The notes under the pieces are model-generated. The model was not told the DNA's origin and ran no database searches. It saw only the letters and a program-made list of their open reading frames with translations. From CAYLZN01 sp964387935 (GTDB lineage Bacteria > Acidobacteriota > Vicinamibacteria > Vicinamibacterales > JAFNAJ01), in the NCBI GenBank assembly GCA_964387935.1, contig CAYLZN010000156.1, positions 1-12,293 of the forward strand: a stretch of DNA of 12,293 bases. The letters run 5' to 3'. Positions 6,491 to 12,293 of the stretch are shown piece after piece. The translations under genes were made by a program, and so were the position numbers. Numbering within the stretch: position 1 is the first letter of the stretch; every line of letters begins with the position of its first letter.

Positions 6491-7297
6491 TTACACCGTG
6501 GGAGTGGCGTCGGGGTCCACCAGGCGGGTTCCCGGCGCCGTGGGGAAGGTCAGCACGTCCCGTCCATCGACGATCGATACGGCCACACCTGCGGCGAAGG
6601 CGGCGCGGCAGGCGCGGAGCTTGGCCACCATGCCGGCCGAGGCGCGGCCATCGGCGATCATCGCCGCGAGCGTCGTCGGGTCCAGGGCCTCGATCGTCGT
6701 GCCGTCCGCGTCGAGCACGCCTCGCGTGGCGCCCGCGACGATGAGGCGCGGCGCGCCGAGGACGCGGGCCAGCGTCGAGGCGAGCGTGTCGGCGTTGATG
6801 TTGAGCACCGTGCCGTCCTCGGTGCAGCCCAGGCACGCCAGGACGGGCACGTAGTCGTGGGCAAGCAGGTCGCCGATCAGTCGTGGCGGCGCCGCGTCGG
6901 TGGGTTCGCCCACGAGACCGAGGTCCACGACGCGCCCGTCCACGGCGCGGTGCTGTCGCGCGCGGGTGGCGTGGACGACCACGGCGTCGGCGCCGGTGAG
7001 GCCGACCGCGGGGACGTGATGGGCCGCCAGCGCCGCGACCAGCCTGGTATTGACCGTGCCCGCGACGGCCGCGACGACGGCGTCGAGCGTCTCGGCATCG
7101 GTGATGCGCAACCCGTCCACCGTCTGCTTCTTCAGACCGCGCCGGGCGACCTCCGCGTCGATGTCCTTGCCGCCGCCGTGCACGACGACGAGCGGGCCTT
7201 CGGACGCGAGGTCGGCGATCGCCTGCGCGATCGCGTGCGACTTCTCCCGGCTCTCGAGCAGCTCGCCCCCGAGCTTGAGCACCGTGACCGGGTTCAC
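6491..7297 (-). CDS. argB: Acetylglutamate kinase
   Basis: An amino-acid kinase that phosphorylates N-acetylglutamate. The GTG at 7297 is chosen because it overlaps the argC stop as GTGA and places the catalytic lysine at K8, as in the Escherichia coli enzyme; the frame extending upstream to 7477 is a shadow of argC. The 268-residue chain shows KLGG (8-11), VVVHGGG (37-43), DGLRITD (61-67), VNTRLV (82-87), NINAD with D170, and the C-terminal catalytic lysine K226 in AGMVAKL. The nucleotide-binding stretch reads IVAGATRGVLD (186-196) rather than the usual LTDVPGVL type. With this start the protein lacks the N-terminal helix that makes hexameric kinases arginine-sensitive, so feedback control may act elsewhere, for instance on the ArgA-type enzyme. 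Function is clear; the regulatory point is inference. Confidence 0.94.
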   Translation of the reverse strand: MNPVTVLKLGGELLESREKSHAIAQAIADLASEGPLVVVHGGGKDIDAEVARRGLKKQTVDGLRITDAETLDAVVAAVAGTVNTRLVAALAAHHVPAVGLTGADAVVVHATRARQHRAVDGRVVDLGLVGEPTDAAPPRLIGDLLAHDYVPVLACLGCTEDGTVLNINADTLASTLARVLGAPRLIVAGATRGVLDADGTTIEALDPTTLAAMIADGRASAGMVAKLRACRAAFAAGVAVSIVDGRDVLTFPTAPGTRLVDPDATPTV

Positions 7298-8286
7298 AGC
7301 AGGCCCTCCGTCTCCTCGAACCCGAACGCGAGGTTGAAGTTCTGCACGGCCTGGCCGGCCGCGCCCTTGACCAGGTTGTCGATGACGGTGACCACCACGA
7401 GTCGCTCGCCGTCCGCGTCCAGCTTCCAGCCGATGTCGCAGAAGTTCGTGCGGACCACGTGCTTGATCTCGGGCCACTGGTCGCCGGTGAGCCGGACGAA
7501 GGGCGCCCGCTCGTAGGCGCGGGCGAAGGCGGTCGCGATGGCGGCGGCGTCCGTGCCGGCGTGCACCCGCGCGTAGAGCGTGTTCAGGATGCCGCGATCG
7601 AGCGGGACCAGGTGTGGCACGAAGGTCACGCGCCGGCCGAGGGCCTGCTCCATCTCGGGGGTGTGGCGGTGCGCGAAGACGTTGTAGGCGGCCACGCTGC
7701 CGTGGTTCTCGGAGAAATGCGTGCGCTCGCTGGCGCCCTTGCCGGCGCCGGAGATCCCGGACTTCGCGTCGACGATCGGCTCGCCGTCGAGGAGCCGGGC
7801 GGCGACGAGCGGCAGCAGGCCCAGGAGTGCTGCCGTCGGGTAGCAGCCCGGGCAGGACACGAGGCGCGCGGCCGGCAGTTCGGTCTGCGCGAACTCGGTG
7901 AGCCCGTACACCGTGCCGGCGGGCAGCGGATCCGGGGTGGCCGGGTACCAGCGCCGGCGGAGCGCGGCGTCGCGGAGGCGGAAGGCGCCCGACAGATCGA
8001 AGACGCGGAGACCGGCGTCGGCCAGGGCCGGCGCGGTCGTGGCGGCGGCCGCCTCGGGAAGCGCGAGGAACACGGCGTCGGCTCGGCCGACGACTGCCTC
8101 CGGGGCGAACGGCCGCACCTCACCGTCCCAGAGCCGGGCGAGCGCGGGCAGGCGGCGAGGGGCCTCGCTCGCGCTGCTGCCGAACGCGCCGGCGAGCGAC
8201 ACCCGGGGATGCCGGGCCAGCAGGCGGACCAGCTCCTGGCCCGAGTAGCCCGTGGCGCCGACGATGGCTGCAGTGACCGTGGTCAT
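7294..8286 (-). CDS. argC: N-acetyl-gamma-glutamyl-phosphate reductase
   Basis: ArgC reduces N-acetylglutamyl phosphate to the semialdehyde with NADPH. The 330-residue protein starts with a Rossmann nucleotide loop GATGYSG (10-16). It carries the catalytic cysteine C148 in CPGCYPTA, SGISGAGKGA (176-185) and the active-site histidine motif HRHTPEMEQ (206-214), and ends with the usual VVVTVIDNLVKGAAGQAVQN. It is the first gene of the minus-strand operon and is separated by 121 bp from the divergent argR. Its promoter and ARG-box-like sites lie just upstream, so it should respond to arginine through ArgR. The ATG at 8286 has no strong Shine-Dalgarno sequence, but the Rossmann strand begins right after it, which fixes the start. 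Confidence 0.96.
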   Translation of the reverse strand: MTTVTAAIVGATGYSGQELVRLLARHPRVSLAGAFGSSASEAPRRLPALARLWDGEVRPFAPEAVVGRADAVFLALPEAAAATTAPALADAGLRVFDLSGAFRLRDAALRRRWYPATPDPLPAGTVYGLTEFAQTELPAARLVSCPGCYPTAALLGLLPLVAARLLDGEPIVDAKSGISGAGKGASERTHFSENHGSVAAYNVFAHRHTPEMEQALGRRVTFVPHLVPLDRGILNTLYARVHAGTDAAAIATAFARAYERAPFVRLTGDQWPEIKHVVRTNFCDIGWKLDADGERLVVVTVIDNLVKGAAGQAVQNFNLAFGFEETEGLL

Positions 8287-8289
8287 CGC

Positions 8290-8307
8290 TATGTATTTCT
8301 ATGCAAT
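8290..8307. promoter_or_regulatory. ARG-box-like ArgR operator for argC
   Basis: The 18-mer TATGTATTTCTATGCAAT fits the ArgR box pattern WNTGNATWWWWATNCANW, with a single C in the A/T core. It lies 3 bp upstream of the argC start codon and covers the region just after the predicted transcription start (about 8311). An overlapping half-site, TATGCAATCGA (8300-8310), is identical to the left half of the palindrome before argR. Binding here would block argC transcription. Confidence 0.65.
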
Positions 8308-8317
8308 CGAACTTATA

Positions 8318-8346
8318 TAAATACCGCACCCGGGGGCCGGGGTCAA
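8318..8346 (-). promoter_or_regulatory. Sigma70-type promoter of the argCBDAJF operon
   Basis: On the minus strand TTGACC (8346-8341) and TATTTA (8323-8318) are separated by 17 bp. Transcription would start near 8311, giving a leader of about 25 bases to the argC ATG. The A/T-rich -10 area stands out in this GC-rich sequence. The adjoining ARG-box-like site supports arginine repression. Confidence 0.65.
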
Positions 8347-8359
8347 GCGCACCGGGGCC

Positions 8360-8389
8360 TTGTGGCCGTGCGGCGGGCCGTGAGATTAT
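8360..8389 (+). promoter_or_regulatory. Possible promoter of argR-argG-argH
   Basis: TTGTGG (8360-8365) and GATTAT (8384-8389) are 18 bp apart and match the consensus only moderately. A start near 8396 would leave an 11-12-base leader before the ATG at 8408, with no Shine-Dalgarno sequence, so the message may be almost leaderless. The -10 overlaps the argR palindrome. Confidence 0.35.
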
Positions 8390-8405
8390 GCAATCGACTG
8401 CATAA
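8386..8405. promoter_or_regulatory. Palindromic ArgR operator before argR
   Basis: TTATGCAATCGACTGCATAA is a 20-bp palindrome with nine of ten pairs matched: perfect 7-bp arms (TTATGCA/TGCATAA) around a TCGA core. It has the size and TGCA half-sites expected of an ARG box. It ends 2 bp before the argR start codon, where it overlaps both the likely -10 element and the place a ribosome would bind. Autorepression of argR-argG-argH is the natural reading. Confidence 0.75.
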
Positions 8406-8407
8406 CG

Positions 8408-8863
8408 ATGAAAGCCTTCCGCAAAGCCGCCGTGCTCGACGTGATCGACCACGAGCCGATCCACAGCCAGGAAGCCCTGCGCCGCCTGCTCAAGGCGCGG
8501 GGATTCGACGTCACCCAGGCCACGCTCTCGCGCGACATCAAGGAGCTCGGGCTCGTCAAGCGCGCCGCCGACGGGGCCTACCAGCGGCCCGGCGCGCCCG
8601 AAGCCCCGCGCGCCGGGGCCGCCGAGCAGGTCCTGCGGCGCGCCGTCGGCGAATACCTCCGGACCCTGACGACCGTGGCGCAGCTCCTCGTGCTCAAGAC
8701 CGATCCCGGACAGGCCCAGCTGCTCGCCATCGCCATCGATCGCGCCGCGCTGCCGGACGTGGCCGGCACCATCGCGGGCGACGACACGATCCTGGTGGTC
8801 GCGCGGAGCCCCCGACGGGCGGTCGCCGTCGCCGCCCGCCTGGAGCGCTGGGCGAGGGCATGA
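8408..8863 (+). CDS. argR: Arginine repressor
   Basis: A 151-residue ArgR/AhrC-family regulator. The N-terminal winged helix (about 1-65) carries the recognition helix TQATLSRDIKELGLVK (36-51). The C-terminal domain (about 75-150) binds arginine and forms the hexamer, with VLKTDPGQAQLLAIAID (95-111) and the ligand motif GTIAGDDT (120-127). With arginine bound it should repress the divergent arg operons through the palindromes in 8287-8407. It is the first gene of its operon, and its stop overlaps the argG start (ATGA at 8860-8863). In many bacteria argR is unlinked to its targets; here it is physically central. Confidence 0.95.
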   Translation: MKAFRKAAVLDVIDHEPIHSQEALRRLLKARGFDVTQATLSRDIKELGLVKRAADGAYQRPGAPEAPRAGAAEQVLRRAVGEYLRTLTTVAQLLVLKTDPGQAQLLAIAIDRAALPDVAGTIAGDDTILVVARSPRRAVAVAARLERWARA

Positions 8864-9936
8864 CCGACCGCCGGATCGTCCTCGCGTACGCCGGCGGGCT
8901 CGAGACGACCGTCGCCATTCCCTGGCTGGCGGGGCGCCACGGCGCCGGGATCGTCACCGTCACCCTCGATCTCGGCCAGGGCGGCGACCTCGCGGGCGTC
9001 CGACAGCGCGCCCTCGACGCCGGCGCCGTGCGGGCCCACGTGCTGGACGTCCGCGAGGAGTTCGCCCGGGACTACGCCCTCCGGGCGCTGCGCGCGGGCG
9101 CCTGCGACGAGCCCGGCCCTCCGTTGTCCGTCGCGCTCGGCCGCTGCCTGCTCGCAAGGCACCTCGTCGCCGTGGCCGCGATGGAACAGGCGGACAGCAT
9201 CGCCCACGGATGCCGCGACGAGGACGACCAGCACCGGCTCGAGGCGGCCGTGCGCTCGCTCGGTCCGCGGCTCACGCTGATCGCGACCCGCCACCGGCCC
9301 CTGACAGAGGATGGGAGACTCGAGATCGCCCGCGAGCACGGTCCGACGGACCCGCCGGCGTCGGGCGCCCGGATCGACTCCAACCTCTGGGGGCGCACCA
9401 TCGAATGCGGTATGCTTGTCGATCCGTGGGTGCCGCCGCCGGAAGAGGTCTTCGCCCTCACCAGACCACGCACGACGTGCCCTGATCAACCGGCGATGCT
9501 GGAGATCGAGTTCGTGCAGGGCCTGCCGACCCGCGTGAACGGCGTGGCCATGGGCCCCGTGGAGCTCCTGGCGAGCCTCGACACGATTGCGGGCGCGCAC
9601 GGGGTGGGTCGTATCGACCGGATGGCGCCGAGGATGTCGGGTGCGACGTCCCGAGCGGTTGGCGAGGCGCCGGCCGCCGTCGTGCTCGCCGCCGCGCGCC
9701 GCGAGGTGGCCGCGCTGACCCACGCACGCGACCTCGAGGACGTCGCCCGGATGCTCGGTCGCGTGTACGCCGATCTCATCGAGCAGGGACGCTGGCACTC
9801 CCCGGCGCGCGAGGCCATCGACGCGTTCGTGGACCGCGCGCAGCAGGACGTCACCGGCCTCGCCCGCCTCGAGCTGTTCAAGGGCTCCTGCCTGGTCGCG
9901 GGACGCGGGGCGCCCCGTGCGAGTCATCCGTCATGA
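8860..9936 (+). CDS. argG: Degenerate argininosuccinate-synthase-like protein
   Basis: The fold is that of argininosuccinate synthase, which joins citrulline and aspartate using ATP. Retained landmarks are DLGQGGDL (37-44), NLWGRTIE (175-182), AGAHGVGRID (244-253) and LELFKGSCLVAGR (337-349). Much of the expected active site is altered. The PP-loop SGGLDTS is AGGLETT (11-17). The citrulline region usually like YLLGTSLARP is PPLSVALGRC (87-96). The aspartate loop HGATGKGNDQVRFE is HGCRDEDDQHRLE (116-128), one residue shorter. The citrulline glutamate of IVENR is A256, and the tyrosine of VYETP is G268. The protein has 358 residues against the usual 400-410 and stops before the C-terminal tetramer-forming tail. 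The frame is intact and overlaps both argR and argH (ATGA each side), so it is probably translated. Either a repurposed paralogue or a very divergent enzyme; the comparison is from remembered family sequences. Confidence 0.8.
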   Translation: MTDRRIVLAYAGGLETTVAIPWLAGRHGAGIVTVTLDLGQGGDLAGVRQRALDAGAVRAHVLDVREEFARDYALRALRAGACDEPGPPLSVALGRCLLARHLVAVAAMEQADSIAHGCRDEDDQHRLEAAVRSLGPRLTLIATRHRPLTEDGRLEIAREHGPTDPPASGARIDSNLWGRTIECGMLVDPWVPPPEEVFALTRPRTTCPDQPAMLEIEFVQGLPTRVNGVAMGPVELLASLDTIAGAHGVGRIDRMAPRMSGATSRAVGEAPAAVVLAAARREVAALTHARDLEDVARMLGRVYADLIEQGRWHSPAREAIDAFVDRAQQDVTGLARLELFKGSCLVAGRGAPRASHPS

Positions 9937-11341
9937 CGCTGTGGTCCGGACGTTTCGCTGAAGCTCCCGACGCCGATCTCCTCGCCTTCGGCGCGTCGTT
10001 CCGCTTCGACCGCCGCCTGTTCGAGGCCGACGTCGAGGGCAGCCTGGCGTGGGCCGAGGCGCTCGAGGGCGCGGGCGTGCTGTCTCCCGACGAGAGCCGG
10101 GCGATCTGCGGAGCCCTGGGGGCCATTCGCGAGGACGCACGGCGCGACCCCGCGTGGGTCGACGGCCCCGACGAGGACGTCCACTCGTTCGTGGAGCGCC
10201 AGCTGGTCACACGCATCGGCGAGGCGGGCAAGCGTCTCCACACGGGGCGCTCGCGCAACGAGCAGGTGTCGCTGGACCTCCGGCTCCACCTGCGGCACCA
10301 GGGCGCCGCCACCTGTACCCTGATCGTCGAGCTCGTCTCCGCGTGCGCCGAGCAGGCCGCGGCCAGCGGCGACGCGGTGATGCCGTCCTACACGCACCTG
10401 CGTCGCGCGCAGCCCATCCTCGTGGCGCACTTCTGGCTGTCCCACGCCACCGCGCTGCAGCGGGACCACGGACGCTTCGCGCACGCCGCGTCCGAGGCGG
10501 ATGCGCTGCCGCTCGGATCGGGCGCCATCGCCGGGACGGCCTACGCCATCGACACTGCGGCGCTGGCGCGGCGGCTCGGGTTCTCGCGCATCGTCGCCAA
10601 CAGCCTCGATGCCGTCGCCGATCGCGACTTCGTGTCGGCCTTCCTGCACGCCAGCGCGCTGACCATGGTGCACTTGAGTCGGATGGCCGAGGACCTTATC
10701 ATCTTCGGGAGCGAGGAGTTCGGGTTCTTCGACCTGGACGACCGGGTGGCCACCGGCTCCAGCCTCATGCCGCAGAAGAAGAACCCCGACCCGCTCGAAC
10801 TGATCCGGGGCAAGTCCGGCCGCACGATCGGCCACCTCGCCGGGTGGCTGACGACGATGAAGGGGCTGCCGTCCGGCTACAACCCGGACCTGCAGGAGGA
10901 CAAAGAAGCGGTCTTCGACGCGGAGGACACGGTCGCCGGGTGTCTGCGGGCCATGACGACCGTCGTGCGGACCACCAGCCTGGTGGCGGCTGCCGCCGGG
11001 CGGGCGGCATCGGGGTTGTTGCTGGCGACCGACGTCGCCGATTACCTGGTACGACAGGGCATGGCGTTTCGCACCGCCCACGAAACCGTGGGGGGCATGG
11101 TGCGCGCGCTCGTCGCCGATCGACGGGACTTCTCCGATCTGTCGCTGGACGAGTGGCGCGCGTGGAGCCCGCTGTTCGGGNNNNNNNNNNCGAGGCGATC
11201 ACGCCCCGCGCCGCCGTCTCGGCGCGTGTCACTCCGCAGTCCACGCATCCAGGGGCCGTCGCGCGAATGCTCGAAGAGGTTCGCGCCTGGGTCACCGAGC
11301 GCCGCCGGCACGACGCCGACGGGTCCGGCTCGAATCGATAA
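9933..11341 (+). CDS. argH: Argininosuccinate lyase, interrupted by an assembly gap
   Basis: ArgH splits argininosuccinate into arginine and fumarate, the last step. The first 416 codons (9933-11180) show WSGRF near the start, HTGRSRNEQ (103-111; the usual D is E), SYTHLRRAQP with the catalytic-region H155, and the fumarase-superfamily signature GSSLMPQKKNPD (275-286) with the catalytic serine loop. Ten Ns follow at 11181-11190. The C-terminus, EAITPRAAVSARVTPQSTHP followed by GAVARMLEEVRAWV, resumes at 11192 in a different frame and ends at TAA 11339-11341. The total of about 468 residues suits the family, so this is one gene and the gap length is wrong: it should be 2 modulo 3 (8 or 11 bases). 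The ATG overlaps the argG stop (ATGA). Confidence 0.93.
11181..11190. other. Run of ten Ns (scaffold gap) inside argH
   Basis: Ten undetermined bases interrupt argH after codon 416. The reading frame differs on the two sides, so ten is a placeholder rather than the true length. Confidence 0.97.
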
Positions 11342-11384
11342 CGAACGGTACGACTTCGCGATCGTCGCAGGCCGGGAGCCAGGG

Positions 11385-11413
11385 TTGCCCACGTGGGGCG
11401 GCTTTGCTATAGT
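11385..11413 (+). promoter_or_regulatory. Strong sigma70-type promoter, extended -10
   Basis: TTGCCC (11385-11390) and TATAGT (11408-11413) are exactly 17 bp apart, with TGC immediately before the -10 box (extended -10). Transcription would start near 11420, giving a leader of about 50 bases for the next gene. It separates that gene and fabI from the arginine operon. The remainder of 11342-11384 shows no convincing terminator. Confidence 0.7.
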
Positions 11414-11418
11414 GCCGT

Positions 11419-11466
11419 GTCCTCCTCGTAGGACCTGCATCTCCCGCCTGATTTCCCGGGGGAAAT
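11419..11466 (+). promoter_or_regulatory. Structured leader with ribosome-binding site in a hairpin
   Basis: GTCCT (11419-11423) pairs with AGGAC (11430-11434). ATTTCCC (11451-11457) pairs perfectly with GGGAAAT (11460-11466) across a two-base GG turn, although real RNA would open a wider loop. The second arm contains the GGGGGA-like Shine-Dalgarno stretch a few bases before the ATG at 11469. CCTCCT (11421-11426) could also pair with it. This would allow translational control; no ligand or protein is indicated. Confidence 0.45.
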
Positions 11467-11468
11467 TC

Positions 11469-12215
11469 ATGGAGCAGCGCCGGCTTCGGCCAGGTGACAG
11501 TCTGGAAGATTATTGCCCGCGTGAGCGCCGCGTCACCGACCACGTCGTGGTCGCGGTCGTCGATGACACCGTCAAGCAGACGCGATGTGCGGCGTGTGAC
11601 ACCGAGCACCCGTTCAAGGAGGGGCGAACGCCTCCGCGCCGGAAGAGCACGACGACCGCGGGCCTCGTCGCCCAGGTACTCGATGACCTCGGTGTCGAGA
11701 CCAACGGCGCGGACGGCCACCCGCAGCCCGCGCTCGTCCTGAAGCCGGAACGCAAGCCCGCCCGCACGAAGCGGGGCGTCGCCCCGCCGCCCGCGGCCGA
11801 ACCCGACGCGCCGCCGTCGCTGTCGGCGTTTCCGTCTGCGCCATTGCCTCCCACGACCCCGCCTGCCGCCGCGCCGCTCCTCGCCGCCTCGCCGCAACCC
11901 GACGAGGAGGGACCCGTGCACCGTCGCCTGATCCGTGCGACGCTGCCACGTCCGGAGGGCCAGCCTCAGGCACGCCCGATTCCGGAGTTCACGATGCGCC
12001 AGCCGGGCGCTCGGGGCGGGACGACCTTCGGGCGCGGCGCAACAGGCAATCGCTTCGGCCGGCCCGCGGGCAACGGTTTCAGCCCGTGGTTCACCAAGCC
12101 GAACGGACACGGGAATCGCGCGGGAGCCTCGGCCGGCGGGCCTGGCGGCGAGCCGCGCGGGCACCAGAAGGGCCGTTCGCGCGGCGGGCGCTCCCAGCAC
12201 AAGAAGGCGCGCTAA
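11469..12215 (+). CDS. Conserved-hypothetical basic protein with Cys-rich N-terminus and Gly/Arg-rich tail
   Basis: The product has 248 residues. The N-terminal 60 (LEDYCPRERRVTDHVVVAVV, then KQTRCAACDTEHPFK) form a compact unit with C16, C40, C43, H24 and H47; the CxxC pair followed by a histidine could bind zinc. Residues 100-145 are a Pro/Ala-rich linker. Residues 150-180 (VHRRLIRATLPRPEG, then PIPEFTMRQPG) look like a conserved segment. The last 70 are rich in Gly, Arg, Asn and Lys (TFGRGATGNRFGRPAGNG, ending HKKAR), as in disordered nucleic-acid-binding tails. I recall similar conserved hypotheticals in Acidobacteria but know no function; RNA or DNA binding is a guess. The start at ATG 11469 follows a GGGGGA site; the open frame upstream belongs to the argH reading frame. 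The stop abuts the fabI start. Confidence 0.75.
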   Translation: MEQRRLRPGDSLEDYCPRERRVTDHVVVAVVDDTVKQTRCAACDTEHPFKEGRTPPRRKSTTTAGLVAQVLDDLGVETNGADGHPQPALVLKPERKPARTKRGVAPPPAAEPDAPPSLSAFPSAPLPPTTPPAAAPLLAASPQPDEEGPVHRRLIRATLPRPEGQPQARPIPEFTMRQPGARGGTTFGRGATGNRFGRPAGNGFSPWFTKPNGHGNRAGASAGGPGGEPRGHQKGRSRGGRSQHKKAR

Positions 12216-12293
12216 GTGACCGATCTCGCCCGCAAGGTGGCGCTCGTGGTCGGCGTCGCCAACAAGCGGTCGCTGTCCTGGGCGGCCGCGCAG
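12216..12293 (+). CDS. fabI: Enoyl-[acyl-carrier-protein] reductase FabI, 5' fragment
   Basis: Only 26 codons are present; the gene runs off the window. The N-terminus, LARKVALVVGVANKRSLSWA, matches the FabI nucleotide-binding start (beta-strand, then GVANKRSLSWA, like GVASKLSIAYGIA in E. coli). FabI reduces enoyl-ACP with NAD(P)H in the last step of each fatty-acid elongation cycle. The GTG at 12216 immediately follows the TAA of the preceding gene, with GAAGG about eight bases upstream as a Shine-Dalgarno site, so the two genes are probably one transcript. With so short a piece another FabI-like SDR cannot be excluded. Confidence 0.85.
   Translation, partial: MTDLARKVALVVGVANKRSLSWAAAQ

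Noticed and set aside
5524..6744. 406-codon plus-strand frame opposite argD and argB
   Set aside because: Antisense shadow of well-supported enzymes; low-complexity composition and no start signal.
7298..7477. Upstream extension of argB to 328 codons
   Set aside because: It overlaps argC out of frame; kinase homology starts at the GTG at 7297.
7459..8859. Upstream extension of the argG frame (825 codons in all)
   Set aside because: The frame passes antisense through argC and out of frame through argR. ArgG homology begins exactly at the ATG at 8860.
11342..11384. Possible terminator after argH (GCGA and TCGC arms)
   Set aside because: The stem is only 4 bp and no T-run follows.
11292..12200. 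302-codon minus-strand frame opposite the Cys-rich hypothetical gene
   Set aside because: The plus-strand gene has a promoter, a ribosome-binding site and a stop abutting fabI. The minus frame has none and is composed of Arg/Ala-rich filler.

Overview
This is a GC-rich (roughly 70% by eye) bacterial chromosomal fragment. A run of ten Ns at 11181-11190 shows that it is a draft scaffold. Codon use, weak Shine-Dalgarno signals, the arginine gene order and a conserved-hypothetical gene placed before fabI suggest an Acidobacteriota-like organism, perhaps Vicinamibacteria (subgroup 6). That placement is inference; no marker gene is present.

Left flank (1-2414). This stretch looks like an accessory region. 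It holds the 3' part of an exported protein of unknown function. Next, on the minus strand, comes an unusual single ORF joining an N-terminal ribbon-helix-helix DNA-binding domain, a hydrophobic segment and an NTF2-like domain. Its start codon lies inside three AGTAYG-type repeats spaced exactly 8 bp apart. Then follow a 5'-truncated cysteine-synthase-family remnant and a small GNAT acetyltransferase resembling the AAC(3)-I family.

Centre (2445-11341). This is a complete arginine-biosynthesis locus in two divergent, tightly coupled operons. On the minus strand argC-argB-argD-argA(GNAT type)-argJ-argF takes glutamate to citrulline through acetylated intermediates. On the plus strand argR-argG-argH encodes the repressor and the last two steps. 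Most junctions are ATGA or GTGA overlaps. The 121-bp divergent region holds a good sigma70 promoter for argC (TTGACC, 17 bp, TATTTA), an ARG-box-like site over its predicted transcription start, and a near-perfect 20-bp palindrome 2 bp before argR. The 11-mer TATGCAATCGA occurs on both sides. ArgR therefore probably represses both operons and itself.

The most unusual gene is argG. It clearly descends from argininosuccinate synthase, but many residues expected to bind citrulline, aspartate and ATP are replaced and the C-terminal oligomerisation tail is missing. Even so, it keeps an intact frame overlapping argR and argH. Either it is a repurposed paralogue or this lineage has a very divergent enzyme.

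Right flank (11342-12293). A well-formed extended -10 promoter drives a conserved-hypothetical basic protein with a Cys-rich N-terminus and a Gly/Arg-rich tail. Its ribosome-binding site lies inside a hairpin. The gene's TAA directly abuts the GTG start of fabI (enoyl-ACP reductase), which runs off the end. No tRNA, rRNA, CRISPR array, intact insertion sequence or gene-free stretch over 300 bp was seen.
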